The notes under the pieces were generated by a model. That model was not told the DNA's origin, ran no database searches, and was given only the letters and a program-made list of their open reading frames with translations. 64,000 nucleotides of DNA from Streptomyces huiliensis (GTDB taxonomy: Bacteria; Actinomycetota; Actinomycetes; Streptomycetales; Streptomycetaceae), in the NCBI RefSeq assembly GCF_020037025.1, contig NZ_JAIQLH010000021.1:1-64000 (forward strand), read 5' to 3'. The first letter of the stretch is position 1. Every line of letters begins with the position of its first letter. The translations under genes and the position numbers were made by a program. Positions 39,398-48,545 of this stretch are shown piece after piece.

Positions 39398-40432
39398 TCA
39401 GCCGAAGAGCACCTTCACCTCCTCATACCGCTCAGCGGAAACCGTCTTCAAACAAGCCGTCGCCTCGGACAAAGGCACCCGCACGATCTCCGTCCCCCGA
39501 AGAGCCACCATCCGCCCGAACGCCCCCTCCCGCACCGCGGCAATCGCATGCAGCCCAAACCGCGTCGCCAGCCACCGGTCAAAAGCACTCGGCGTCCCAC
39601 CCCGCTGGATATGCCCCAGCACGGTCGTCCGAGCCTCCTTCCCGGTCCGCCGCTCGATCTCCTTGGCGAGCCACTCGCCGACCCCCGACAGCCGGACGTG
39701 CCCAAAAGCGTCGAGCCCGCCGGAGGCGTCCTTCAGAACGAGCTCCCCGTCGACCGGCATCGCCCCCTCCGCGACCACCACGATCGGCGCGTAACTGGCC
39801 CGGAACCGCGACGTGACCCACCCGCACACCTCGTCCAGGTCGAACCGCTGCTCCGGGATGAGGATGACGTTGGCACCGCCGGCGAGGCCGGAGTGGAGGG
39901 CGATCCAGCCCGCGTGCCGGCCCATGACCTCGACGACGAGCACGCGCATGTGGGACTCGGCGGTGGTGTGCAGCCGGTCGATGGCCTCGGTGGCGATGTT
40001 GACGGCGGTGTCGAAGCCGAAGGTGTAGTCGGTGGCGGAGAGGTCGTTGTCGATGGTCTTGGGGACGCCGACGCACGGGATGCCGTGCTGCTCCCAGAGC
40101 CGGGCGGCGACGCCGAGGGTGTCCTCGCCGCCGATGGCGACGAGGGCGTCGACGCCGAGGCCGGCCAGGTTCTCGCGGATCCTGCGGACCCCGTCGCGCT
40201 CCTTGAAGGGGTTGGTGCGCGAGGAGCCGAGGACGGTGCCGCCGCGCGGCAGGATGCCGCGGACGGCCGGGATGTCGAGCGGGACGGCGGCGCCGGTGAG
40301 CGGCCCGCGCCAGCCGTCCCTGAAGCCGGTGAACTCGTACTGGTGGTCCTGGACGCCCTTGCGGACGACGGCCCGGATGACCGCGTTGAGCCCGGGGCAG
40401 TCGCCCCCGCCGGTCAGCACTCCGACGCGCAT
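39398..40432 (-). CDS. pfkA: 6-phosphofructokinase
   Basis: Phosphorylates fructose 6-phosphate in glycolysis. The 344 aa group III-type actinobacterial PFK has GVLTGGGDCPGLNAVIR at the start, GGEDTLG near residue 105 (in place of the GGDGS of E. coli) and PKTIDNDL. GGEDT occurs in both the PPi-dependent Amycolatopsis enzyme and the ATP-dependent S. coelicolor enzyme, so the phosphoryl donor cannot be decided from it. The ATG at 40432 starts MRVGVLTGG. Confidence 0.93.
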   Translation of the reverse strand: MRVGVLTGGGDCPGLNAVIRAVVRKGVQDHQYEFTGFRDGWRGPLTGAAVPLDIPAVRGILPRGGTVLGSSRTNPFKERDGVRRIRENLAGLGVDALVAIGGEDTLGVAARLWEQHGIPCVGVPKTIDNDLSATDYTFGFDTAVNIATEAIDRLHTTAESHMRVLVVEVMGRHAGWIALHSGLAGGANVILIPEQRFDLDEVCGWVTSRFRASYAPIVVVAEGAMPVDGELVLKDASGGLDAFGHVRLSGVGEWLAKEIERRTGKEARTTVLGHIQRGGTPSAFDRWLATRFGLHAIAAVREGAFGRMVALRGTEIVRVPLSEATACLKTVSAERYEEVKVLFG

Positions 40433-40487
40433 GACGCACACCTTCCCTCCAGCCGGGACGACCGCCCGGCCGCGGGAGACCGGCGGC

Positions 40488-41180
40488 TCAGGCGTCGTCG
40501 AGACCTCGCTCTATGGCGTAGCGGACGAGCTCCACCCGGTTGTGCAGCTGGAGCTTGCCCAAGGTGTTCTGCACATGGTTCTGCACCGTCCGGTGGGAAA
40601 TAACCAGCCGTTCGGCGATCTGCTTGTAGGACAGGCCCTTGGCGACGAGCCGGAGCACCTGGGTCTCGCGGTCCGTGAGCCGGGGCGCCTCCGGCGCGGA
40701 GGGTCCCGAGGGGAGCGCGGCGGGGGCGGGTTCGGCGGCGAGGCGCCGGTACTCGCCGAGGACGAGCCCGGCCAGTCCGGGGGTGAAGACGGGGTCGCCG
40801 GCGGCGGTGCTGCGGACGGCGGCGAGGAGCTCCTCCGTGCTGGCGGACTTGACCAGGTAGCCGGTGGCGCCGGACTTCACGGCCTCCAGGACGTCGGCGT
40901 GCTCGCCGCTCGCGGAGAGGACGAGGACGCGCAGCGCGGGGTTCTCGCCGACGAGTTCCTTGCAGACGGCGACGCCGGGCAGCCCGGGCAGGTTGAGGTC
41001 GAGGACGAGCACGTCGGGGGCGGCGGCGCGGGCGCGGCGGACGGCCTGGGGGCCGTCGCCCGCGGTGGCGACCACGTCGAAGCCGGCGGCGGCGAGGTCG
41101 CGGGCGACGGCGTCGCGCCACATCGGATGGTCGTCGACCACCATCACCTTCACGGCCTGTTCCGCGGCGACCGTCATCAC
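40488..41180 (-). CDS. NarL/LuxR response regulator (MacR-like)
   Basis: A 230 aa regulator with receiver domain (phosphorylated Asp61 in DVLVLDLNLPG, acidic pair VVDDH) and C-terminal LuxR-type helix-turn-helix (about 165-225; LTDRETQVLRLVAKGLSYKQIAERL). Starts with consecutive GTG and ATG codons overlapping the kinase stop. In S. coelicolor the pair at this locus is MacRS, which affects development and actinorhodin (from memory); identity here rests on synteny. Confidence 0.9.
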   Translation of the reverse strand: MMTVAAEQAVKVMVVDDHPMWRDAVARDLAAAGFDVVATAGDGPQAVRRARAAAPDVLVLDLNLPGLPGVAVCKELVGENPALRVLVLSASGEHADVLEAVKSGATGYLVKSASTEELLAAVRSTAAGDPVFTPGLAGLVLGEYRRLAAEPAPAALPSGPSAPEAPRLTDRETQVLRLVAKGLSYKQIAERLVISHRTVQNHVQNTLGKLQLHNRVELVRYAIERGLDDA

Positions 41181-42493
41181 ACCTCACTCTTTCGCAGGGT
41201 CCGGGGGACTGTCAGTTCGACCTCGGTGCCCTGGCCGGGCACGGAGACCAGCTCCGCCGTGCCGCCGAGGTCGCGGAGGCGGCCGCGGATGGAGAGGGCG
41301 ACGCCCATGCGCCCCTCGCGTTCCGCGTCGGCGAGCCGGCCCTCGGGGATGCCGGGTCCGTCGTCGCGCACGCTGACGATCACCTGGTCGGGTTCGTCCT
41401 CGACGAGGATCCAGGCCCGGGCGTCCTCGCCCGCGTGCCGTTCGACGTTGTCCAGGGCGGCGCCGACGGCCGCGGCGAGCTCGGCCGCGGCGGCGGCCTC
41501 CAGCAGGACGGGGGTGCCGGGCGCGGAGAAGGTCACCGCGTGGCCGGCGTAGGGGGCGAGGAGGGCCCGCAGGTCGCAGGGGCCCTCGGGCGGGCGGGCG
41601 GCGGGGACGGGCAGGGGTTCGGCCGGGGCGTCGGCGGGCCGGTCCCCCAAGGCCCCCAAGGCCCCCAAGGCCCCCAAGGCCCCCAAGGCCCCCAAGGCCC
41701 CCAAGGCCCCCAAGGCCCCTGCGGCCCACTGCGACCGCCGCGGCGGTACCAGGCCGCCGGCGACCAGGGTACGCAGGGCGATCTCCTGCTCTCCGGCCAT
41801 CCGGCCCAGTTCGGCGGCCTCGCCGCCGAGGGCGGCGCCGCGGCGCTGGACCATGGCCAGCACCTGGAGGACGCTGTCGTGGATGTCCCGGGCCAGCCGC
41901 TCGCGCTCCCGGTTGGCCGCCTCGATCTGCAGGGCCCGGGCGAGGGTGCGCTCGCTGACGCGGGCGACCTCGACGACGTAGCCGATGGCGATGCTGGCGA
42001 CCCAGACGAGCAGGACGTCGTGGAGGGTGTCGCGGGGCAGTCCCTCGCGTTCGACGGCGTTGGCGAGGGCGACGAGGGTGGCGGCGCCGGCCGCCCACCG
42101 CCAGCCGCCCTTGATGGCGCAGCCGAGGACCGCGCCGGCGGTCCAGACGGACGGGAGGGTGGCGGCGCCGTCCTCGATGCGGAAGCGGGTGTCCAGCACG
42201 CCGGTGAGCAGGATGCCGCCGAGCGCGACGACGAGGTCGGCGACGAGGAAGCGGCCGGTGCAGCGTTCGGCGGAGGAGACGCGGTTCCAGGTGCCCAGCG
42301 TCCACAGGGTGAGTACGCCCATGTAGAGCGCGGCACCGAGCGGGTGGGCGTATTCGTGGTACGCCGGAACGAAGAGGACGAGTGCGTAGCAGAGGGTGAC
42401 GATCCGGTAGCCGGTGAGCGCCCGCCACAGCGGCAGCTCCACCGACATGCGTACCCGGCCGCCCGAACGCCCCGTACCGCCGCCGCCCGCCAT
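41177..42493 (-). CDS. MacS-family sensor histidine kinase
   Basis: A 438 aa NarX/DesK-type kinase: five or six N-terminal transmembrane helices (about 28-185), a HisKA_3 dimerisation domain with ARDIHDSVLQ (His near 204) and a C-terminal ATPase (LDNVERHA, DDGPGIP). A run of eight Gly-Ala-Leu units, encoded by a 9 bp repeat, lies in the linker between them. ATG 42493 has AGAGGGAG about 10 nt upstream; ATG 42448 is a possible shorter start. It is coupled to the response regulator. Confidence 0.9.
   Translation of the reverse strand: MAGGGGTGRSGGRVRMSVELPLWRALTGYRIVTLCYALVLFVPAYHEYAHPLGAALYMGVLTLWTLGTWNRVSSAERCTGRFLVADLVVALGGILLTGVLDTRFRIEDGAATLPSVWTAGAVLGCAIKGGWRWAAGAATLVALANAVEREGLPRDTLHDVLLVWVASIAIGYVVEVARVSERTLARALQIEAANRERERLARDIHDSVLQVLAMVQRRGAALGGEAAELGRMAGEQEIALRTLVAGGLVPPRRSQWAAGALGALGALGALGALGALGALGALGDRPADAPAEPLPVPAARPPEGPCDLRALLAPYAGHAVTFSAPGTPVLLEAAAAAELAAAVGAALDNVERHAGEDARAWILVEDEPDQVIVSVRDDGPGIPEGRLADAEREGRMGVALSIRGRLRDLGGTAELVSVPGQGTEVELTVPRTLRKSEV
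41643..41719 (-). repeat. in-frame 9 bp tandem repeat in kinase linker
   Basis: About 8.5 copies of GGCCCCCAA (coding strand TTGGGGGCC) encode eight Gly-Ala-Leu units between the dimerisation and ATPase domains of the histidine kinase. The copies are identical, so slippage is likely to change copy number without breaking the frame. Confidence 0.95.
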
Positions 42494-42523
42494 CCCCGCC
42501 CGCTCTCCCTCTTCCGGCCCCCG

Positions 42524-43330
42524 CTACTCGCCGCGGCGTCGCTTGTGCTGCTCCGCCGGCTGGTCGAGACCGGCGGCCTTGGCGGCCTTCTCGGCCTCCT
42601 TCTCCTCCTCGGCCTTCCGCTTCTCCTCCTCGGCCTTCTTCTTCGCGGCCTCGGCGATCTGCCGCTTCGCGGCCGTGGCGTAGATGTCCACGTACTCCTG
42701 GCCGGAGAGCTTCATGATCTCGTACATGACCTCGTCGGTCACCGAGCGGAGGATGAAGCGGTCGCCGTCCATGCCGTGGTAGCGGCTGAAGTCCAGCGGC
42801 TTGCCGATCCGGATGCCGGGCCGCATCAGCTTGGGCATCACCTTGCCGGGCGGCTGGATCTTCTCGGTGTCGATCATCGCGACGGGCAGCACGGGAGCCC
42901 CGGTGGCCAGCGCCACCCGGGCCAGGCCGCCCGGCTTGCCGCGGTAGAGGCGGCCGTCGGGGGACCGGGTGCCCTCGGGGTAGATGCCGAAGAGCTCACC
43001 GCGCTCCAGCACCTCGATGCCACTCTTGATGGCCGCCTCGCCCGCGCCGCGGGCGCCGGAGCGGTCCACCGGGAGCTGGCCGACGCCCTTGAAGAAGGCG
43101 GCCGTCAGCTTCCCCTTGACCCCGGGGGAGGTGAAGTACTCCTGCTTCGCGATGAACGTGATCTTCCGGTCCAGGACCGCGGGGAGGAAGAAGGAGTCCG
43201 AGAACGACAGGTGGTTGCTCGCGAGGATCGCGGGCCCCTCGGCGGGCACGTTCTCCAAACCCTCCACCCAGGGCCGGAAGGCAAGCTTCAGCGACCCGCC
43301 GATGGACAGCTTCATAGCGCCGTAGAACAA
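42524..43330 (-). CDS. 1-acyl-sn-glycerol-3-phosphate acyltransferase (PlsC family)
   Basis: Makes phosphatidic acid or acylates a related lipid at the inner membrane face. The 268 aa protein has the catalytic NHLSFSD (His40, Asp45) and the substrate motif YPEGTRSPDG near 116. A Lys/Glu/Ala-rich coiled-coil tail (about 215-268) is added. The TTG at 43330 is chosen because AGGAGG sits 7 nt upstream and the resulting (M)FYGAMKLSIGG matches family N-termini; ATG 43315 lacks such spacing. The M. tuberculosis neighbour is Rv2182c. Confidence 0.88.
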   Translation of the reverse strand: MFYGAMKLSIGGSLKLAFRPWVEGLENVPAEGPAILASNHLSFSDSFFLPAVLDRKITFIAKQEYFTSPGVKGKLTAAFFKGVGQLPVDRSGARGAGEAAIKSGIEVLERGELFGIYPEGTRSPDGRLYRGKPGGLARVALATGAPVLPVAMIDTEKIQPPGKVMPKLMRPGIRIGKPLDFSRYHGMDGDRFILRSVTDEVMYEIMKLSGQEYVDIYATAAKRQIAEAAKKKAEEEKRKAEEEKEAEKAAKAAGLDQPAEQHKRRRGE

Positions 43331-43474
43331 CCGAGAACCTCCTGTGTGTGACGAGGAGACCTTAACCCGCCTACCCGCGATGCGGCGCTCCGCGTAGGCT
43401 GAGGGACAGCCCCTGTCCTTCCGCGACCGCCGCGCGTCGTGCCCGCGGTCACGCTCCATCGATCGGAGATCCCG

Positions 43475-44272
43475 GTGCCGCTCCTCCCCGGCGCCGAGCC
43501 GTTCCGCCACGACGGCGGAGAGGTCGGCGTGCTCGTCTGCCACGGCTTCACCGGTTCCCCGCAGTCCGTACGGCCCTGGGCCGACGACCTCGCCGAGCGC
43601 GGCCTCACCGTCTCGCTCCCCCTGCTGCCGGGGCACGGCACCCGCTGGCAGGACATGCAGATCACCGGCTGGCAGGACTGGTACGCCGAGGTCGACCGCG
43701 AACTGTGGGCCCTGCGCGAGCGCTGTGCGCGGGTCTTCGTCTGCGGGCTGTCCATGGGCGGCGCGCTGGCCCTGCGGCTCGCTGCCCGGCACGGGGACGC
43801 GGTTGCCGGCCTCGCCCTCGTCAACCCGGCCAACAAGGTGCACGGCCTCGGCGTCAAGGCGCTGCCGCTGCTGCGCCACCTCGTGCCCACGACCGCCGGC
43901 ATCGCCAGCGACATCGCCAAGCCCGGCTGCCATGAGGTCGGATACGACCGGGTCCCGCTGCACGCCGCCTACTCCTTCCACCGCTTCCTCCAGCTCGTGG
44001 ACCGCGAACTGCCCCAGGTGACACAGCCGTTGCTGCTGATGCACAGTCCGGAGGACCACGTCGTCCCGCCGGCCGACTCCGCCCGCATCCTGGCCCGGGT
44101 CTCCTCCCGGGACGTCACGGAACGGCTGCTGGAGCGCAGTTACCACGTGGCCACCCTGGACCACGACGCCCCCGCGATCTTCGAGGACACGCACGCGTTC
44201 ATCACCCGGCTCACCCGGCAGGGCACCACCGCGCAGGGGAACTCCGCCAAGGGGACGGCCTCCCGTGGCTGA
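43475..44272 (+). CDS. alpha/beta hydrolase (carboxylesterase/monoacylglycerol lipase-like)
   Basis: A 265 aa esterase with HGFTGSPQS (oxyanion hole), nucleophile Ser93 in GLSMGG, and C-terminal acid and His in HSPEDHVVPP and RSYHVATLDHD, like Geobacillus Est30. GTG 43475 has CGGAG 7 nt upstream; GTG 43439 is an alternative. A candidate -10 TAGGCT lies at 43395-43400. It overlaps the next gene by 8 nt. Substrate unknown. Confidence 0.87.
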   Translation: MPLLPGAEPFRHDGGEVGVLVCHGFTGSPQSVRPWADDLAERGLTVSLPLLPGHGTRWQDMQITGWQDWYAEVDRELWALRERCARVFVCGLSMGGALALRLAARHGDAVAGLALVNPANKVHGLGVKALPLLRHLVPTTAGIASDIAKPGCHEVGYDRVPLHAAYSFHRFLQLVDRELPQVTQPLLLMHSPEDHVVPPADSARILARVSSRDVTERLLERSYHVATLDHDAPAIFEDTHAFITRLTRQGTTAQGNSAKGTASRG

Positions 44273-44816
44273 GCGCGACGCGGGCCACGACCGCGACGAC
44301 AGCCGCGACCCGCTGGACGAGGACGCCGCCTGGGCGGAGCTCGTCGCGGCCTACGGCGAGCAGCCCGACCCGGAGAAGGGCCGCTGGCCCGCGACGGGCG
44401 ACGACGAACGCCCCACGGCGGCGGAGCCGCCCCCCGCACCGGCCGCTCCCGCGACGCCGTCCGACCGCCCGGGCGGCTTCATCGTCTACGCCCCCGGCGT
44501 CGGCCCCCGCGACTGGGCCACCCCCACCGCGCCAGACGACTCCAAGACCGACGGCCCGGACGACGACGAGGGCCACTTCGTCCCGCCCGAGCCCCCGCCC
44601 CTGCCCACCGGCGACGTCACCTCCCGCTTCGCCTGGATCGCCGTCCTCGGCGGCCCGCTGCTCCTGCTCGTCATGGTGCTGCTGCGCCAGGAACTGACCT
44701 GGTGGATCACCACCCTGGGCATCGGCGGCTTCCTCGGCGGCTTCGCCACGCTCGTCCTGCGGATGCGGGACGGCGACGAGGACGACGACGACCCGGGGCG
44801 CGGCGCGGTCGTCTGA
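44265..44816 (+). CDS. small membrane protein, acidic N-terminus
   Basis: A 183 aa protein with a long acidic, Pro-rich N-terminal region (about 1-120) and two adjacent transmembrane helices near the C-terminus (about 124-142 and 146-164), ending in an Asp-rich tail. The GTG at 44265 overlaps the hydrolase by 8 nt, so they are co-translated. Function unknown. Confidence 0.8.
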   Translation: MAERDAGHDRDDSRDPLDEDAAWAELVAAYGEQPDPEKGRWPATGDDERPTAAEPPPAPAAPATPSDRPGGFIVYAPGVGPRDWATPTAPDDSKTDGPDDDEGHFVPPEPPPLPTGDVTSRFAWIAVLGGPLLLLVMVLLRQELTWWITTLGIGGFLGGFATLVLRMRDGDEDDDDPGRGAVV

Positions 44817-44833
44817 CCCTCTTCTCGCACGCG

Positions 44834-44864
44834 GAGCCCGTCCGGACCCCATCCGGACGGGCTC
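44834..44864 (+). terminator. terminator after the hydrolase operon
   Basis: A perfect 13 bp stem GAGCCCGTCCGGA / TCCGGACGGGCTC with a 5 nt loop, 18 nt after the stop, followed by TTCC. Confidence 0.85.
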
Positions 44865-44989
44865 TTCCGCGTCCGGGGACCAGGAGGGGGCCGGGAGGGG
44901 TCCGGGAGGGAACCGGGATCCGGCGAGCGGTGAAGGAGGGGTGAGAGCCCAGCCCTTCACACGGCGCCCGCACGGACGAGAGGAGCCCC

Positions 44990-45607
44990 ATGACCGCCGT
45001 ACCAGGCGTCAGAAGCTCACCACCGAAGGAGGATTCCGACGCCTCGGTGATCGCACGATCCCTGGACGACCCCGAGGCATTCGCCGCGCTCTTCGACCGC
45101 CACGCCGACTCCGTGCACCGCTACGCGGCCCGCCGGCTGGGCACGGTGGCGGCGGAGGACGTCATGGCGGAGACCTTCACCACCGCCTTCCGGCTGCGCC
45201 ACCGCTACGACACCGGGCAGGACAGCGCCCGGCCGTGGCTGTTCGGCATCGCCACCAACCTCATCCACCGGCACCGCCGTTCCGAGGCCCGTCGCTTCAA
45301 GGCGCTCGCCTCGCTCCCGGCCGACGCCGGCCACGACGAGGGCCCCGCCGACCGGGCCGTGGCCCGCGCCGGCGCCCAGGGCGTCCGCCGGGAACTGGCC
45401 GCCGCCCTGGCCCGGCTCTCGCCCCGGCACCGCGACGTGCTGCTGCTGGTGGCCTGGGGCGACCTCGGCTACGAGGAGGCCGCGCGGGCCCTGGACATCC
45501 CCGTCGGGACGGTCCGGTCGCGGCTGCACCGGGCCCGGAAGACCCTGCGCGCGGCGCTGGGCGGTATCGACCCCACAGCTTTCCGAGAGGCGGAGACCCA
45601 TGCGTGA
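44990..45607 (+). CDS. ECF-type RNA polymerase sigma factor
   Basis: A 205 aa sigma-70 family ECF protein with region 2 (about 25-95; FAALFDRHADSVHRYAARRLG, AEDVMAETFTTAF) and region 4 (about 140-192; LSPRHRDVLLLVAWGDLGYEEAA...VGTVRSRLHRARKTL). ATG 44990 has GAGAGGAG upstream. It overlaps the next gene by 8 nt, so the partner is probably a regulator. Signal unknown. Confidence 0.93.
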   Translation: MTAVPGVRSSPPKEDSDASVIARSLDDPEAFAALFDRHADSVHRYAARRLGTVAAEDVMAETFTTAFRLRHRYDTGQDSARPWLFGIATNLIHRHRRSEARRFKALASLPADAGHDEGPADRAVARAGAQGVRRELAAALARLSPRHRDVLLLVAWGDLGYEEAARALDIPVGTVRSRLHRARKTLRAALGGIDPTAFREAETHA

Positions 45608-46583
45608 CGTCGACCCCGAGCTCCACGAACTCCCCGAACTCCACGCACTGCGCGCCTGGAACGCGGGCGCGCGCCCCCTCACCGACGAGGCCCGGCACCG
45701 CGCGCGCGTCCGCCTCTTCGCCACGATGAGCGAACGCCCGTCACGACCCGCCCGCCTGCCGCGCCGCGGCCGGCTCGTCCCCCGGATCGCCCTGGCGGGC
45801 GCGGTGGCGGCGGCGGTCACGGCGACGCTGCTGGTGACGACGGACGAGGAGGGGCGGCCGCCCGGGGCGCCGGTTCCCGAGCGGATGGACTACGTCAGCG
45901 CGGTCACCGTGCTCGACCGGGCGGCCGCCCGGGAGCGCCGGAACGGCCCGCGGTTCGCGCCGCGCGGTGACCAGTTCGTCTACACCCGGACCGTGGGCGT
46001 CAAGGAGGGGTCCCGCGAACGGTACGTGGACGAGAACTGGTACGCCGTCGATCCGCACCGCTCGGACTCGTGGATCTCCGAACAGGGCAAGGGGTGGTGG
46101 TCCGGGGTCCTGCCGAAGGACAACACCCTGTGGCCGACGTCGGACTGGGCCGAACTCCGGACGTACCCCACCGACCCCGACCGGCTGATCAAGCAGATCA
46201 ACCACTACACGTCCAGCGCCGAGAAGGGGCCGAAGGATCTCGACAGGGAGGAGTGGGCCGGGCTCTTCCACGGCTTCGCCAGCCTGATGTGGCACGTCCC
46301 GGTCATGCCCGAGGGGCTCAAGCCCGCCGTCTACAGGGCCATGTCCCGGATCCCCGGGGTCAAGGCGACGCGCGGTGTCCAGGACCTCCGCGGCCGCCCC
46401 GGCGTGGGGGTGTTCTTCCCGCTGAGCCCGCGCGGGTCCGAGGCCAAGCCGGAGACCTTCGTCTTCGACGAGAAGACGTACGAGTACCTGGGGCGCTGCC
46501 AGGAGTGGGAGGGGCAGCGGTGTGTGGTGGGGTCGTACTTGGAGACGTACGGGGTGACGGACGAGGCGAAGCGGCGGCCTTGA
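45600..46583 (+). CDS. CU044_5270 family membrane protein (sigma-factor partner)
   Basis: A 327 aa protein with an N-terminal cytoplasmic segment (about 1-60) including an acidic DPELHELPELHALRAW stretch, one transmembrane helix (about 61-82) and an extracytoplasmic domain. This is the architecture of the CU044_5270 family, often paired with ECF sigma factors in actinobacteria. No ZAS/anti-sigma Zn motif is seen; an anti-sigma role is inferred from the 8 nt overlap and topology only. Confidence 0.82.
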   Translation: MRDVDPELHELPELHALRAWNAGARPLTDEARHRARVRLFATMSERPSRPARLPRRGRLVPRIALAGAVAAAVTATLLVTTDEEGRPPGAPVPERMDYVSAVTVLDRAAARERRNGPRFAPRGDQFVYTRTVGVKEGSRERYVDENWYAVDPHRSDSWISEQGKGWWSGVLPKDNTLWPTSDWAELRTYPTDPDRLIKQINHYTSSAEKGPKDLDREEWAGLFHGFASLMWHVPVMPEGLKPAVYRAMSRIPGVKATRGVQDLRGRPGVGVFFPLSPRGSEAKPETFVFDEKTYEYLGRCQEWEGQRCVVGSYLETYGVTDEAKRRP

Positions 46584-46595
46584 CGGGGGTGGGCG

Positions 46596-46711
46596 CGCCC
46601 CGGTCCCTCTGAGGACAACCGCGCGGAGCGCGGGTTCGGGGGTGCGGGGGCCCGCCCCCGCAAGAAACGGTGAATGGGGGTGCCCCCTCTGGGGGAGGGA
46701 CAGGGGCCCCC
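46596..46711. repeat. dispersed inverted-repeat element, copy 7 (short)
   Basis: Between the convergent CU044_5270-type and EEP genes. It keeps GAGGACAACCGCGCGGAGCG and CAAGAAACGGTGAA from the family but has lost most of the left half. Confidence 0.7.
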
Positions 46712-47464
46712 TTACGCCGGCTCCGCCGGCACCCGCACAGCCGCCAGCACCGGCAGATGATCCGTGGCCGCCAAGAGATCAGCCTCGCTCACCCCCGGCA
46801 ACCCCACCGGCACCCCGCACCCCAAAATCTCAACCCCACCCGAAGCGAACACCGCGTCAATCCGCTCCGAAGGATCCCAGAGGGAAGCCGACTCCTCCGC
46901 CCCCCAAGGCTTCACGCCCCACCCCTCCTGCAACTCCCCCGCCAGCAGCTTGAACGTCCGCCCGTAGGGCCGGTCGTTGAGGTCTCCGGCGACAACGGCA
47001 TGCGGCACGCCAAGCCGGGCGACGTGCTCCAGCACGAGCCGCCCCTGCGCGTACCGCTCCTCGTCCCGCATGCTCAGATGGCAGCTGACGACACCGAGCC
47101 GAGCCCGCCCGAACCGCAGCACGGCGGTCGCGAGGCCACGCTGGTGCAGGCCGGGGGTGCGCGGCAGGAGCACGTCCTCGGCGCGCTCCACGTGCGGCCG
47201 GAGGGTGGTGAGGATCATCGGTCCGGAGGCGGTGGCGCCGCCGGTCACGTACACCAGGCCGGAAGCGCGGGCGAGCCGCGCCGCCGCCTTGCGCCAGCGG
47301 AAGAAGCGGGGGGCTTCCTGGACGCAGACGACGTCGGGGGCGCAGGCCCGGATCACCCGGGCCAGCGCCCCCACGTCGTCCCGCATGGAGCGGATGTTGT
47401 AGCTGAGCACGCGGACCACGGCGGCGTCCGCTTCGGTCGAGGATTCCGGCAGGTCCGCGAGCAT
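46712..47464 (-). CDS. endonuclease/exonuclease/phosphatase family protein
   Basis: A 250 aa EEP-fold hydrolase with the family blocks VRVLSYNIRSM, VVCVQEAPRFFRW (metal Glu), CHLSM, VVAGDLNDRP (Asp/Asn) and TDHLPVLA (Asp-His). Target may be nucleic acid, phospholipid or phosphoester; not decidable. ATG 47464 has GGAGGG upstream. No signal peptide. Confidence 0.9.
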   Translation of the reverse strand: MLADLPESSTEADAAVVRVLSYNIRSMRDDVGALARVIRACAPDVVCVQEAPRFFRWRKAAARLARASGLVYVTGGATASGPMILTTLRPHVERAEDVLLPRTPGLHQRGLATAVLRFGRARLGVVSCHLSMRDEERYAQGRLVLEHVARLGVPHAVVAGDLNDRPYGRTFKLLAGELQEGWGVKPWGAEESASLWDPSERIDAVFASGGVEILGCGVPVGLPGVSEADLLAATDHLPVLAAVRVPAEPA

Positions 47465-47528
47465 GAGCCCTCCGCTGAGAGATCCGTCCTTCAGACGATC
47501 ACGATCAAGCTCTGCGGACCCTACCGCG

Positions 47529-48470
47529 TCAGCCCTGGCGGGCCAGGTCCGCGGCCCCCACCAGCCCCGCCTTGCCGCCCAGCTGGGCGGCGAGCACCTG
47601 CGCGTGCGGGCGCCACTTGCCGCCGACGAGCCAGCGGCGGAAGGACTTGCGGATGGGGTCGAGGACGAGGTCGCCCTCGTCCGAGAGGCCGCCGCCGACG
47701 ATGAACGCCGACGGGTCGAACAGCGAGGCCAGGTCGGCGAGGCCGGCGCCGACCCAGCGGGCCAGCTCGCGGAAGGAGTCGACGGCCACCGGGTCGCCCT
47801 GCCGGGCGGCGAGGCTGATGTGCTTGCCCTCGATGCCCTCGGGGGTGCCGTCGCCCAGGCCCAGCAGGACCGTGGCGTTCTCGGGGGTGGCGTGGGCGCG
47901 CTGCCGGGCGTAGCGGACCAGGGCGCGACCGGAGGCGTACTGCTCCCAGCAGCCCTGGCTGCCGCAGCCGCACAGCAGGCCGTCGGGGACGGTCCGGATG
48001 TGGCCGAACTCGGCGGCGACGCCGAAGCGGCCCCGGCGCAGCTTGTTGCCGATGATGATGCCGCCGCCCAGGCCGGTGCCCAGGGTGATGCAGATGACGT
48101 CGTCGTGGCCCTGGCCTGCGCCGAAGCGGTACTCGCCCCAGGCGGCGGCGTTGGCGTCGTTCTCGACGACGACCGGGAGGCCGACGCGCTGCTCGACCTT
48201 GTCCTTGAGCGCCTCGTGCCGCCAGTTGATGTTGGGGGCGAAGAGGACGGTGGCCCGCTTGTCGTCCACGTAGCCGGCGGCGCCGATGCCGACGGCCTCC
48301 ACCTCGTGGTCGGCGCTGACGGTACGGATCGCGTCGGCGATGGCGTCGATGACGGCTTCGGGGGTGTCCGGGGTCGGCACCTTGCATGTCGCGAGGATCG
48401 AACCCTCTTCGTCCACCACTCCGGCCGCGATCTTCGTGCCGCCGATGTCGACGCCGATGGTGAGTCCCAT
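47529..48470 (-). CDS. glkA: ROK-family glucokinase
   Basis: ATP-dependent glucokinase, which in S. coelicolor also mediates carbon catabolite repression. The 313 aa protein has the phosphate loop IGVDIGGTK near the N-terminus, GHIRTV and the ROK zinc motif CGCGSQGCWE. ATG 48470 has GAGGGA upstream. A DUF5304 gene lies 75 nt upstream on the same strand, the usual glkA partner (SCO2127-like) in Streptomyces. Confidence 0.95.
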   Translation of the reverse strand: MGLTIGVDIGGTKIAAGVVDEEGSILATCKVPTPDTPEAVIDAIADAIRTVSADHEVEAVGIGAAGYVDDKRATVLFAPNINWRHEALKDKVEQRVGLPVVVENDANAAAWGEYRFGAGQGHDDVICITLGTGLGGGIIIGNKLRRGRFGVAAEFGHIRTVPDGLLCGCGSQGCWEQYASGRALVRYARQRAHATPENATVLLGLGDGTPEGIEGKHISLAARQGDPVAVDSFRELARWVGAGLADLASLFDPSAFIVGGGLSDEGDLVLDPIRKSFRRWLVGGKWRPHAQVLAAQLGGKAGLVGAADLARQG

Positions 48471-48545
48471 GTGTCCCTCAGTTTTTCGCTCGATCCCCGC
48501 CGCGACCAACCGTACCGGAGCCGGGGAGCGGCCCGGGCCGACGTG

